Assembly: GCA_900551985.1 (NCBI GenBank)
Contig: URYG01000006.1
Location: forward strand, 1-36,019
Direction of reading: 5' to 3'
Length of the DNA: 36,019 nucleotides
DNA from: an uncultured Prevotella sp.
GTDB taxonomy: Bacteria; Bacteroidota; Bacteroidia; Bacteroidales; Bacteroidaceae
Shown here piece after piece: positions 17,701 through 25,077 of the stretch (the first letter of the stretch is position 1; every line of letters starts with the position of its first letter). Position numbers and translations under genes: made by a program. A model generated the notes under the pieces. The model was not told where the DNA came from, ran no database searches, and saw only the letters and a program-made list of their open reading frames with translations.

Positions 17701-20700
17701 CGACTAGCCACGCCGTCTTCCAGACCGCCGAAGCCTTCGCTCATATAGCGGCCGGTGGCATTCACGCTACCCAGGTCGGAGAGCTGCACGTTCAGATTGG
17801 CATTGGCTGCCCATCCGCCCTTGTTGTTATGCTCCAGAAGTCGGAGTTCGTTGACCCAGACTTCTCCACTCTTCACCTCATCCGAATTGTTTCTCACACC
17901 TATCATCAGCGTCTTTACCTCTCCCAGGCTCGGATTGCCCACGATGGTGATTCGGTTGCCCGGATGTTCGGCATCCATCATCACATAAGGTGCCAGATAG
18001 GAAGCCATACCAGCTGCCTTCGCCTTGTTGCGCTCCTTCTTGAGACTGGTAAATACACTCAGGTTTACATTGAGCATATTCTCCTCCGGCCAGACCAGCT
18101 TTCTGTCGGCAGAACTGTTGCGGTTATAATTGTTGCGAGGTTCGGTCAGCTTGAGCGGAATCTCGTACTCATAGTAATTGTTCTTATAGTCGCTGCCCAG
18201 GCGGATGAATACCGCCAGCTGGTCGTTCTTCAGATTGGTGGCGTTCTGCTCCAGGGCATTGGCATGGGTAAACATCTGGATGCGCTTGTACTGGCGGAGA
18301 TCGAGGGTTGAGTTCTTATATACCGCCTTTGCCTCGCCATGGGTCAGATCCTTCACCACCAGACTCAGCGCCTGCTCGTTTGCCTCGACAAGCTGTGGCT
18401 GCGATGGGTCCTGTTCGCGGCTGATACCCGGAGGAAGCACATAGTTGACCGGTGTCTTCTCGGCGTTTTCCTCCAGACTGACGGCACTCGCCTCCAAGGT
18501 TCCGCCACTGGCTGCACCCAACGGTTGATCGTAGGTACGCCACTTGCTGTGTACCAGGTCGAGCGTACCGAAACGGAGCACGATAGGCTTTTTGAAGTTG
18601 GTGAGGAACATTCGCATGAAGCGGATGCTGGAGAAATCGTTGATGTTTCCCTGGCGCTTCTCAAACTCATCCACAGGAATGCGGAACTGATACCAGGTAA
18701 CCGTAGATTTCGTATTGTCTCGCCAAGTCTGGGTGTATTCGCGCTTATCCACGATGAAGTTGCTGCCCACCACGAGATCTTCCGGACGGATGCTGACGTG
18801 ATACTGGAAATACTTCTCGTATTCGTTCAGCGTATAGTCCTGGTTGATGTCCTCCACATCCGGTGTAGATTTATAGGAGGTATCATAACTCTCGGTACGG
18901 CTTTCGCTGTCAGGCGAATTGCCCTGAGGGTTGTTGATGTACTTGTATCGGTGAAGAATGGGCGCACGCATCTCATCCCAGTCAGAGCCTCTGAAATAGT
19001 GATAGTTATCCCGGGCTGGGTCGGCAAAGATACTGTCGAATACCGCCTGGTTCACCTTGCCCTGAATCTGGTCGAGATAGGCACTCTTGTAGAATTCCTG
19101 CTCTTCGGCATCGGTCAGACCATTGAAGCCCACATCCTGCAGGGCACGGCTTCCGCTCGTCGTGGCGAAAGCATAGGTCACGGTGCTCTGCGTAGGAATC
19201 TTACCCCACTGCGTATAGGTGAAGCTGTTGCTGCCATCCACCGGCATTCCACTCTCATAAAACTTCTTGCCATCCCGCAGGATATCCTCGCTCACCTCGC
19301 CCAGGTTGATGTAGAAGTCGCCGCCATAGTCGGCTGCATCTGCCTCTTCGCGGGAATAGATGAACGGATCGAGCATCCAGAACTCGATATACTCCACATT
19401 CGCCTGCTCAAAATCGTTGGTATCCAGCTTGCGCATCATTCCACCCCAGTTGCGGGATGGGTTGGCAAGGGTACCATCCGACTGCAGATCGGATACATTG
19501 AAGTTGTAAGGTCCCGGCTCCGATGGATAGTAAGCCAGATTGAGAACACTCAGGGTGCTGGTGGCTCCCTGATAGGTGCTCTGCTGGCGCAGAGGGAAAA
19601 GCTCTTTCACATACACCTCTCTCACGTAGTGGTTGCTCAACTGCTTGAGGTCGCTCTTGATATGACCCGGAGTGAGCGAACTGCCCCTTCGGGTGAAGAG
19701 CGGATCGATGGTGTACCAGGCAAGGCGGGAACGATGGAAACCGCTGGTCAAGCCCGACTTGTCATTGTAATCATCCTTGAAGTTGAGCGACGGCACACTG
19801 GAGATAATCCACGAAGTAGGAGTCATCACATCGATGGTTCCCTTAGTATTCTCGAAGTCATCAATATACGAAGCATTGTCCTGCACTCCTCCTGCCTCGC
19901 CCGCCAGAAGCTGGGCAAACTCACTCTTGAAGGAGATGTAGGAAGGTTGGGTGAGATGCAGGAACGGTATTTTGTCGAGCATGTTGGTAAGCCACTGGCT
20001 CTCCTTCTTCCAGTTCAGGTTGATGCCCCAGAGTGTATTCTTCAGCGGCTCGCTGCCCATCGCCACCTTATTGGTGAGCGCCTGTTCCGAGAGATGCTGC
20101 AAGGTTCCGCTGATCTGGAAATTCCTGGAGAATTCATACTCCCAGTTGAATCCTACCATCGTCTTTCTCATCTGTCCGTAATCGGTATTGCTCTCCAGGG
20201 AGACGTTGACCGCCGTACCGGCATCGATGATGCTCTGGTTGAGGATGGTCACCTCTCCGGCATTGTAATCCACCGAGTAGTCGGTACCCTCCTTCAGGGT
20301 AACGCCACCTGCCGTTACCACTACCGAACCCCGCGGCACATTGTAGGCATCGAGGGAGATGACATTGGCTGCCGAACCCTTGAACTGTCCCACGATGAGA
20401 TACTTATTCTTTTCGGCTATCTGCTTGGCGATGGTCTTCGTACTGTCATAGAGTTCGGTGAAGGCATACTTCTCTGCCTGCTCCTCAGCCACGCCCTTCT
20501 TTACGAGATAATCCTGCATATAACTGCCGAACGGTTCCACCTTCGGCATGAACACGCGACCATTCGATACGGTATAGCCCTCTACATAATCGAAGTAACC
20601 ATTGCTGCGCGCCTTGTTGTTGTTATCGAGTCGGTCGGCACCCAGCACCCGGATGATAGGCTGGTTCTTCACCTGCGTTTCCGGAATGTAGTTGACATAG

Positions 20701-22403
20701 ACACCCGTGGTATCACTCTGATATTTCACATCGAGGCGGAACTTGTCCTTTTCCACCTGCGAAGAGAGATAATATACGTTCTTCATCATCAGGTCCCAGT
20801 TGCCCTGCTGCGGATTGCAACTGGTATTCTTCAGCGACTTCACGAAGAGAGCCTGCTTGGTATCGGTGATATCCGAGGCAAACTCACCCACCTGATAGGT
20901 TACTCCGCCATAGGTATATTCGTATGCCACGGCAAGCACCTGGTCGGTCTGCAGACCAGACTTCAGCGAAACATATCCCATCGCCTGGTTCACGGTATAT
21001 TCAGAGGAATTGAGCAGACGGGCACTCTCCAGCTTCTCAAAATCGCTGCCGCCTATCAGTCCGCCGCCTTCCAGGATGGAGGCTGTCTGGTTGATGTCAC
21101 GGGCAGCAGCAAACTGACCTGTCATCGCTGCATACTCGGTATTCGCCTGGTTAGCCGGCACCATCGTTCCTCCTGCCCCCCACATCTGGTTGCTCACCTT
21201 CTCGTTTTCTCCCAGGTCGGTCAGGGCGATGATGTTTCGGGTATTCGTGGTGGTTCCCGTCTTGTTGGTTACCCAGATTTCCACACGGTTGATGGTGATA
21301 CCCGTGAGCAGATTCGGGAGTTTCTGCATCCAGGCATCATAATGACTGCGGAAATATTGAGAGAGGAAGAAGTGACGGTTTTCCTCGTAATCTGCCACAT
21401 TAAGCTCAAAAGGAGTAAGCTGCACGCCGCCCCGGCTCGATACGCTCTTGGAAGCCGACTTCTTCTGCGAGAACACCGTCTGCAGCTTGAGCTTACCAAA
21501 CTGCATATCGGTTCTTACACCGAAAAGACTGCTGGCACCCTTGATGAGCGAGGAGTTGCTGGGAAAGGATACATTGCCCGCCTCAACCAGCTTGATAATC
21601 TCATCTTCCTTGCCATCATACTTCAGCTTCATGTTCTGGGCATCGTAGTCGAAGGTGGCATCGGTGTTGTAATTCAGGTTGAGATTCATCTTATCGCCCA
21701 CCTTTCCATTCACGTTGAGATTGATCTTCTCATCAAAGTTCATCATCGTGGTCTTGCGGTTGCGGATAGGCAGCGACGGGTTGTCGATATTCTTCTTGTT
21801 GATACCAAACTTCAGTTCGGCAGTACCCTGGGTCTTGACACGGATTCCACCGGGACCGAAGATTTTCTCGGCAGGTCCCAGATCGAAGTGCATATCAGAG
21901 AAATCGAACTTCTCCTTGCCCTTCGTCTGATAGATTTCATCGTTCTTCTGGCGATAGAAGGCATTGCGCTCGTTCTGTTCCGTCCATTTCATATACTCAT
22001 CCGGAGTGAGCATGATGGGAGCCGAAAGCCAGGTATTGCCCATCCGGTTGCCGATGACATAACGGTTGAGGGTATCATTGTAGATGACCTGATACCGGAG
22101 GGCATCAGGACGCTTGAGGTCGAGCGGACTCTGGTAGAGGTCGCTCAGGGAATAAGGTTGGGTAAGCTGGATTTTCCAGCGGGGATGCAGCAGGGAATCG
22201 GGAATCGTATCCTCATCTACCAGAATGGGCTGCGCCTTCGGCTGCTTCTTGTCTTGCTGCTTATCATTCTGCCTGACGTCCTGCTTATCTTTCTGTTTGT
22301 TTTCCTGTTTATCTTTCTGCGGAAAAGGCAAAGCGAGGGCGTAGCCGAAGGTTGCCACCATCAGCCAAGCCATCAAAAAATAAAAGATTCTTTGCCCCTT
22401 CAT
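14748..22403 (-). CDS. sprA: Type IX secretion outer-membrane translocon protein SprA (Sov)
   Basis: A 2551-residue outer-membrane protein. SprA/Sov forms the very large beta-barrel through which type IX secretion clients leave the cell; family members are about 2300-2500 residues. The signal peptide (about 1-25) is followed by a K/Q-rich tract (about 28-57), then the conserved opening region (KIQLTQPYSLSDLYQSPL, YVIGNRMGNTWLSAP). Repeated aromatic-rich beta-strand segments run through to the C-terminus FGLSIKFSLTR. A second K/Q/N-rich tract lies near residues 1926-1975. It follows ruvA directly on the same strand, a pairing known in other Bacteroidota. No type IX client with a C-terminal sorting domain is encoded in the window. 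Two long antisense frames over it are ignored. Confidence 0.93.
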   Translation of the reverse strand: MKGQRIFYFLMAWLMVATFGYALALPFPQKDKQENKQKDKQDVRQNDKQQDKKQPKAQPILVDEDTIPDSLLHPRWKIQLTQPYSLSDLYQSPLDLKRPDALRYQVIYNDTLNRYVIGNRMGNTWLSAPIMLTPDEYMKWTEQNERNAFYRQKNDEIYQTKGKEKFDFSDMHFDLGPAEKIFGPGGIRVKTQGTAELKFGINKKNIDNPSLPIRNRKTTMMNFDEKINLNVNGKVGDKMNLNLNYNTDATFDYDAQNMKLKYDGKEDEIIKLVEAGNVSFPSNSSLIKGASSLFGVRTDMQFGKLKLQTVFSQKKSASKSVSSRGGVQLTPFELNVADYEENRHFFLSQYFRSHYDAWMQKLPNLLTGITINRVEIWVTNKTGTTTNTRNIIALTDLGENEKVSNQMWGAGGTMVPANQANTEYAAMTGQFAAARDINQTASILEGGGLIGGSDFEKLESARLLNSSEYTVNQAMGYVSLKSGLQTDQVLAVAYEYTYGGVTYQVGEFASDITDTKQALFVKSLKNTSCNPQQGNWDLMMKNVYYLSSQVEKDKFRLDVKYQSDTTGVYVNYIPETQVKNQPIIRVLGADRLDNNNKARSNGYFDYVEGYTVSNGRVFMPKVEPFGSYMQDYLVKKGVAEEQAEKYAFTELYDSTKTIAKQIAEKNKYLIVGQFKGSAANVISLDAYNVPRGSVVVTAGGVTLKEGTDYSVDYNAGEVTILNQSIIDAGTAVNVSLESNTDYGQMRKTMVGFNWEYEFSRNFQISGTLQHLSEQALTNKVAMGSEPLKNTLWGINLNWKKESQWLTNMLDKIPFLHLTQPSYISFKSEFAQLLAGEAGGVQDNASYIDDFENTKGTIDVMTPTSWIISSVPSLNFKDDYNDKSGLTSGFHRSRLAWYTIDPLFTRRGSSLTPGHIKSDLKQLSNHYVREVYVKELFPLRQQSTYQGATSTLSVLNLAYYPSEPGPYNFNVSDLQSDGTLANPSRNWGGMMRKLDTNDFEQANVEYIEFWMLDPFIYSREEADAADYGGDFYINLGEVSEDILRDGKKFYESGMPVDGSNSFTYTQWGKIPTQSTVTYAFATTSGSRALQDVGFNGLTDAEEQEFYKSAYLDQIQGKVNQAVFDSIFADPARDNYHYFRGSDWDEMRAPILHRYKYINNPQGNSPDSESRTESYDTSYKSTPDVEDINQDYTLNEYEKYFQYHVSIRPEDLVVGSNFIVDKREYTQTWRDNTKSTVTWYQFRIPVDEFEKRQGNINDFSSIRFMRMFLTNFKKPIVLRFGTLDLVHSKWRTYDQPLGAASGGTLEASAVSLEENAEKTPVNYVLPPGISREQDPSQPQLVEANEQALSLVVKDLTHGEAKAVYKNSTLDLRQYKRIQMFTHANALEQNATNLKNDQLAVFIRLGSDYKNNYYEYEIPLKLTEPRNNYNRNSSADRKLVWPEENMLNVNLSVFTSLKKERNKAKAAGMASYLAPYVMMDAEHPGNRITIVGNPSLGEVKTLMIGVRNNSDEVKSGEVWVNELRLLEHNNKGGWAANANLNVQLSDLGSVNATGRYMSEGFGGLEDGVASRSTDNYGAYSVTTSLEMGKFFPDKAKVSIPLYYSVTKEKTSPKYNPLDTDMELKDALDAAGSKAERDSIENIAVTKVTQTNFSVSNARVGIATRRHPMPYDPANFSFTYSHAHQHTTGETTVFENRDNWRGALDYSWTPIYKAWEPFKKWKNKSKWLDILKRFGLNWLPQNIAFNTEMTHETYELQERDMESTLNSQLPLTVSDQFLWNREFSLRWDLTKNLHMNFQSATHAQVDVPYPDVNADLYADQYHAWKDSVYRSSVWQSVKSWGTPLDYSQNFTASYKLPIHLLPVFDWVNTDASYNANYTWERGTEDENGNSYGNTINTQRELTINGSFDLVRLYNHIPFLKKANDRFNRSISRSEIERKKKEKEAKRKQALQKNVQQKNDGQKNGQQKDNMQKNGQKNQVDLAKALPKNRKAFEKEITLLPDTSLLIRHGKNSKRLIISAKTEDGKVYHLKYKKVDNNQIRIKSKVDSMMKLKITVMPKEPLDNERWYRTAQTAARLAMMLRKVSFTYRNNYQMLLPGFTPNVGDAFGQKKVGTMAPGLDFAFGLVDDSYIGKARENDWLLCNDSIATPATTSKTENLQLRATLEPVKDFKIDLSATRTMTTQKSIQYMYEGTPTTQSGTFQMTTISLSSAFEGIGNANSGYRSKTFEKFVGSLDGFRQRVESQYAGTVYPVGSTLGGGKYDASRTPVNPYSGDVMIPAFLNAYTSMGGSSLSIFPALSRLLPNWTVRYSGLGKLPWFREHFKSVNINHAYKSIFAVGSYSSYSTYQEYMNGLGFVTDASTGNPSPSSMFNVSQVSINEAFSPLLGMDVTLNNNMTIKGEYRQTRVLNLSMTSVQVNEALSKDWVVGMGYRINNFNLFGAPKAHKVKGRTGAQQNSRNGSKNQTQNYGPNHDLNLRLDFSFRKQAAIVRDIATMTSSASSGNNALKLSFTADYTLSKMLTMSFYYDRQTNTPLLSSSSYPTTTQDFGLSIKFSLTR
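16484..16575. repeat. Low-complexity repeat inside sprA coding K/Q/N-rich tract
   Basis: TTCTTCTGCCCA-like units recur irregularly and encode QKN/QQK/GQK triplets on the minus strand (about residues 1940-1975). The surrounding segment is also lysine-rich (ERKKKEKEAKRKQ). Confidence 0.75.
22241..22320. repeat. Low-complexity repeat coding the N-terminal KDKQ tract of SprA
   Basis: Imperfect repeats of CTGCTTATCTTTCTG type encode KDKQ/NDKQ/QDKK units right after the signal peptide (about residues 28-55). The tract is strongly charged and probably disordered. Confidence 0.75.
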
Positions 22404-22404
22404 A

Positions 22405-22477
22405 AAGTTACTGGATTTGCTTCCGCCTGAAGTTATTTCATTTACTTCAACCTGAAGTTACTTGATTTGCTTCAAGG
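22405..22477. repeat. 25-bp tandem triplication across the ruvA stop and sprA start
   Basis: Three copies start at 22405, 22430 and 22455, each like AAGTTACTTGATTTGCTTC then about six bases. On the minus strand the first copy encodes the last residues of RuvA (LKQIK and stop), and the third runs into the sprA ATG at 22403. The spacing is exactly 25 and 25. Confidence 0.85.
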
Positions 22478-23072
22478 CAAGCTTTACAACCTGCTCTACC
22501 GGCAGATCCGGCTGAGCCTTCAGGATATCCACTACAACCTTGGCTGAAGGTGCCGGAGAGAAGCCGAGCATGGTGAGGGCACTGACAGCCTCATCCTTGA
22601 TATCATTGTTCACCATCACCACATTACCGCCATTAGCCGGCAGCTCATCGGCGATGCCCAGACTCACGATCTTATCCTTCAGGTCGATGATGATGCGCTG
22701 GGCGGTCTTCAATCCGATACCCTTCACGGTCTTCAGCATCTTGTCGTTGCCTGTAGAAATCACATTGCAGAGTTCGCTTGGCGACATCGACGAGAGAATC
22801 ATTCTCGCCGTATTGCCTCCCACACCCGATACGGTGATGAGCTGGCGATAGAGTTCGCGCTCCTGCTTGGAGGCAAACCCGAAAAGGGTGAAAGAGTCAT
22901 CTCTTCCACCTGCCACCAAAACCTCATGCACGTAGAGTTTCACTTCCTGTTTGCCCTGAATGGCAGTATAGGTATTGAGCGAAATATTGAGTCCGTACCC
23001 CACTCCTGCAGTCTCTACTACTGCCATTGCCGGGGTCAGTTCGGTCAGATCGCCATGAATATATTCTATCAT
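22458..23072 (-). CDS. ruvA: Holliday junction branch migration protein RuvA
   Basis: Binds four-way DNA junctions and loads the RuvB motor. The 204 residues show the three family parts: an N-terminal OB fold (MIEYIHGDLTELTPAMAVVE to FTLFGFASKQERELY), a double helix-hairpin-helix (LITVSGVGGNTARMIL and LKTVKGIGLKTAQRIIIDL), and a C-terminal RuvB-binding three-helix domain (DEAVSALTMLGFSPAPSAKVV). Length is typical. It lies upstream of sprA on the same strand with a 54-base gap filled by a tandem repeat. No TAnnTTTG box was found upstream; its leader carries another repeat array. Confidence 0.96.
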   Translation of the reverse strand: MIEYIHGDLTELTPAMAVVETAGVGYGLNISLNTYTAIQGKQEVKLYVHEVLVAGGRDDSFTLFGFASKQERELYRQLITVSGVGGNTARMILSSMSPSELCNVISTGNDKMLKTVKGIGLKTAQRIIIDLKDKIVSLGIADELPANGGNVVMVNNDIKDEAVSALTMLGFSPAPSAKVVVDILKAQPDLPVEQVVKLALKQIK

Positions 23073-23091
23073 TTTTATTTTCTCCTTACTA

Positions 23092-23160
23092 TTTAAACAC
23101 TTGGTTATACCTCTTTAAAGACTTGGTTATACCATTTAAACTATTGGTTATACCTCTTTC
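23092..23160. repeat. Three-copy 21-22-bp repeat in the ruvA leader
   Basis: TTTAAACACTTGGTTATACC and close variants; the core TTGGTTATACC begins at 23101, 23123 and 23144 (spacing 22 and 21). The array starts about 20 bases upstream of the ruvA start codon. Confidence 0.85.
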
Positions 23161-23295
23161 ATAAATTAATTATAATAATATGAACGCACGGAATAGGGAT
23201 TTATTGTATCCGGCATTGGATTATATTGCTGACACCCCTATAAGAAAAAGCCTTTATCCCCTATGGAAATTGTTTTTATGACTAGAAGAAATCTC

Positions 23296-23377
23296 CGTTC
23301 ATAAGTTTTGAACGTACATTCAAAACTTATGAACGTACATTCAAAGCTTTTGAACCGACATTCAAAGCTTATGAACG
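23296..23377. repeat. 21-bp tandem repeat with a perfect 17-bp inverted repeat
   Basis: Units beginning GAACGTACATTCAAA or GAACCGACATTCAAA start at 23310, 23331 and 23352, with a last GAACG at 23373, always 21 bp apart. The left edge CGTTCATAAGTTTTGAA (23296-23312) is the exact reverse complement of TTCAAAACTTATGAACG (23319-23335), with loop CGTACA. No T-run follows, so it is not a normal terminator. Confidence 0.9.
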
Positions 23378-23404
23378 AAGAATTCTATTAGGTACAAGAA
23401 CATT

Positions 23405-23493
23405 TTCCTTTAAGGGTAGAAAGCACTTCCTTTAATGGTAGAAACAATTTCCCTTAAGAGTAGGAGCTAATTTCATCAGGAGCAGAAAGAAAT
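23405..23493. repeat. Four-copy 22-bp degenerate repeat
   Basis: Units like TTCCTTTAAGGGTAGAAAGC begin at 23405, 23427, 23449 and about 23472. The last is the most diverged (TTCATCAGGAGCAGAAAG). Confidence 0.75.
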
Positions 23494-23564
23494 CACCTAT
23501 TATCCATCGACAAACAGATTAGGAAGAGCTGAGGTAATCTCTTAAATCCTTGAAATCACGAAAC

Positions 23565-23593
23565 TGTAAGGAATCTGTTCCAGAACCCTTACA
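23565..23593. promoter_or_regulatory. Nested inverted repeat upstream of the ddh promoter
   Basis: TGTAAGG (23565-23571) pairs with CCTTACA (23587-23593), and inside it TCTG (23574-23577) pairs with CAGA (23581-23584). It lies about 100 bases before the ddh -7 box. It could be an operator or an RNA hairpin; there is no T-run. Confidence 0.45.
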
Positions 23594-23694
23594 ATTCCCC
23601 CTTCATTCTACCTAGAAACTATGATTTTATTACCTTTTGCAAGTTTTATGAGTTAAAAATCTATTAAAACGTCACGTATTTCAAGAAAAAGCTA

Positions 23695-23702
23695 TACTTT
23701 TG
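23695..23702 (+). promoter_or_regulatory. -7 box for ddh
   Basis: TACTTTTG matches TAnnTTTG and is followed by CAACC. It ends about 70 bases before the ddh ATG. No strong -33 TTTG was found. Confidence 0.6.
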
Positions 23703-23772
23703 CAACCGGAAATAGATATCAGGAAGGAATTATCCAAAATAAACAACAATATAAAAGAAATAAATACATCAA

Positions 23773-24672
23773 ATGAAAAAGTTTAGAGCAGCCGTAGTAG
23801 GTTACGGCAACATCGGTAAGTTTACAGTAGAAGCTCTCGAAGCAGCTCCAGATTTCGAGATCGCAGGTATCGTTCGTCGCCAGGGTGCTAAGGACAAACC
23901 AGCTGAGTTGGCTAACTATGAGGTAGTAGATGACATCACCAAGTTGAAGGATGTAGATGTTGCTATCCTCGCAACTCCTACCCGCTCTTGCCCAGAATAT
24001 GCAGAGAAGATCGTTGCACTCGGCATCAACACCGTAGATAGTTTCGATATCCACACCAGCATCCTTGACTATCGCACCAAGCAGATGGAGAACTGCAAGA
24101 AGGCTGGCAAGGTGAGCGTTATCTCTGCCGGCTGGGATCCAGGTTCTGACTCTATCGTACGTGTATTGATGGAAAGTCTGGCTCCAAAGGGCTTGACATA
24201 CACCAACTTCGGTCCTGGTATGAGTATGGGACACTCTGTCTGCGTTCGTGGCAAGAAGGGTGTCAAGGAAGCACTCTCTGTTACTATCCCATTGGGCGAG
24301 GGTATCCACCGCCGTATGGTTTACGTAGAGTTGGAAGAAGGTGCCAAGCTTGAGGATGTAACTGCAGAGATCAAGGCTGACCCATACTTCGCTCACGATG
24401 AGACTCACGTATTCGCCGTAGCATCTGTAGATGATGTAAAGGATATGGGTCATGGTGTGAACCTCGTTCGCAAGGGTGTATCTGGCAAGACTCAGAACCA
24501 GCGCTTCGAGTTCAACATGAGCATCAACAACCCAGCCCTCACCGCTCAGGTATTGGTTAACGTGGCTCGCGCTTCATTCCGTCTCCAGCCAGGTTGCTAC
24601 ACCATGCCAGAGATTCCTGTCATCGATATGTTGCCAGGTACCCGTGAGGAAATCGTTGCAACACTCGTGTAA
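23773..24672 (+). CDS. ddh: meso-Diaminopimelate dehydrogenase
   Basis: A cytoplasmic NADPH-dependent enzyme that aminates tetrahydrodipicolinate to meso-diaminopimelate in one step of lysine and peptidoglycan precursor synthesis. The 299 residues match the short Bacteroidota form (the Corynebacterium enzyme is about 320). The dinucleotide fold starts at AAVVGYGNIGKFTVEAL, with the NADPH-binding IVRRQGAKD after it. Further family blocks are VDSFDIHTSI, ISAGWDPGSDSIVR, NFGPGMSMGHSVCVRGKKGVK and RRMVYVELEEGA. It has its own promoter. An inverted repeat of the TTTGAAC family follows the stop directly. Confidence 0.95.
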   Translation: MKKFRAAVVGYGNIGKFTVEALEAAPDFEIAGIVRRQGAKDKPAELANYEVVDDITKLKDVDVAILATPTRSCPEYAEKIVALGINTVDSFDIHTSILDYRTKQMENCKKAGKVSVISAGWDPGSDSIVRVLMESLAPKGLTYTNFGPGMSMGHSVCVRGKKGVKEALSVTIPLGEGIHRRMVYVELEEGAKLEDVTAEIKADPYFAHDETHVFAVASVDDVKDMGHGVNLVRKGVSGKTQNQRFEFNMSINNPALTAQVLVNVARASFRLQPGCYTMPEIPVIDMLPGTREEIVATLV

Positions 24673-24674
24673 GA

Positions 24675-24750
24675 CTTTGAACTTTGAGATTTGAACATTG
24701 AACTTTATGATTAGTTTTACTGGTTCAAGTTCAAAGCTCAAAGTTCAAAG
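24675..24750. repeat. Large inverted repeat of TTTGAAC units after ddh
   Basis: The left arm, starting CTTTGAACTTTGAG (24675-24703), is nearly the reverse complement of the right arm ending CTCAAAGTTCAAAG (24723-24750). The loop is 19 bases. It begins two bases after the ddh stop and may end or stabilise the ddh transcript. Confidence 0.8.
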
Positions 24751-24763
24751 CTCTACAAACAAT

Positions 24764-24777
24764 AAAGGCTCGCAAGA
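24764..24777. repeat. Orphan copy of the GGCTCGCAAGA terminator arm
   Basis: AAAGGCTCGCAAGA is identical to the left arm of the terminator at 25078-25093 but has no matching right arm beside it. The two copies stand as direct repeats around the 33-34-bp array. Confidence 0.65.
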
Positions 24778-24886
24778 TTCTGTCAAACAGAAATGCTCAT
24801 GTTGAACTCGAAGCGCTGGTTCTCCTTTTCCTATCAATTACGAATAATTAAGCAAAACCGTATCAGCCATTTTCTTCTCATAATTT

Positions 24887-25037
24887 ACACCTATCCTAGA
24901 TTAACAATATCGGATAAATACACCAATCCGCGATTAATATTTTCCGTTTCTTACACCTATCCGCGATTATCGGATAGTACAGATACACACCTATCCGCGA
25001 TTATCGGATGGTGCAAATATACACATATCCGCGATTA
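24887..25037. repeat. Five-copy 17-bp repeat with 33-34-bp spacing
   Basis: ACACCTATCCGCGATTA and near copies begin at 24887, 24920, 24953, 24987 and 25021. The first is the most diverged (CCTAG in place of CCGCG). In copies 3 and 4 the unit runs into TCGGAT, giving an inverted repeat ATCCG-7-CGGAT. The 16-17-bp intervals are themselves partly alike (TCGGATAG, TCGGATGG). Confidence 0.85.
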
Positions 25038-25077
25038 TCTCCAAGGAAAAGCCAGTTTTTTAATATTTCTTAATCTT

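Larger units (their letters stand above)
23073..23772. other. 700-bp intergenic region between ruvA and ddh, rich in short tandem repeats
   Basis: No credible gene. From left to right it holds: a 21-22-bp array (23092-23160), an AT-rich stretch, two CCCCTAT-containing units 23 bp apart (23235 and 23258), a perfect 17-bp inverted repeat merged with a 21-bp array (23296-23377), a 22-bp array (23405-23493), a nested hairpin (23565-23593) and the ddh promoter (23695-23702). Array sequences differ from each other but share nearly the same period. Confidence 0.75.

Noticed and set aside
18339..22430. Very long plus-strand open frame (1363 codons) antisense to sprA
   Set aside because: Same reason: His/Arg/Ile-rich shadow translation caused by codon choice in sprA.
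23298..23427. Heptapeptide-repeat micro-ORF over the 21-bp array
   Set aside because: The frame gives a regular ERTFKAY-like repeat because 21 is a multiple of three, but a TAG lies just upstream with no start codon in frame and the frame soon ends.
23719..24453. Minus-strand open frame opposite ddh
   Set aside because: Overlaps a clear ddh gene and its promoter and has no recognisable domain.
24887..25037. CRISPR array
   Set aside because: Repeat units are only 17 bp and imperfect, the intervals of 16-17 bp are similar to each other instead of unique, and no cas gene is present.
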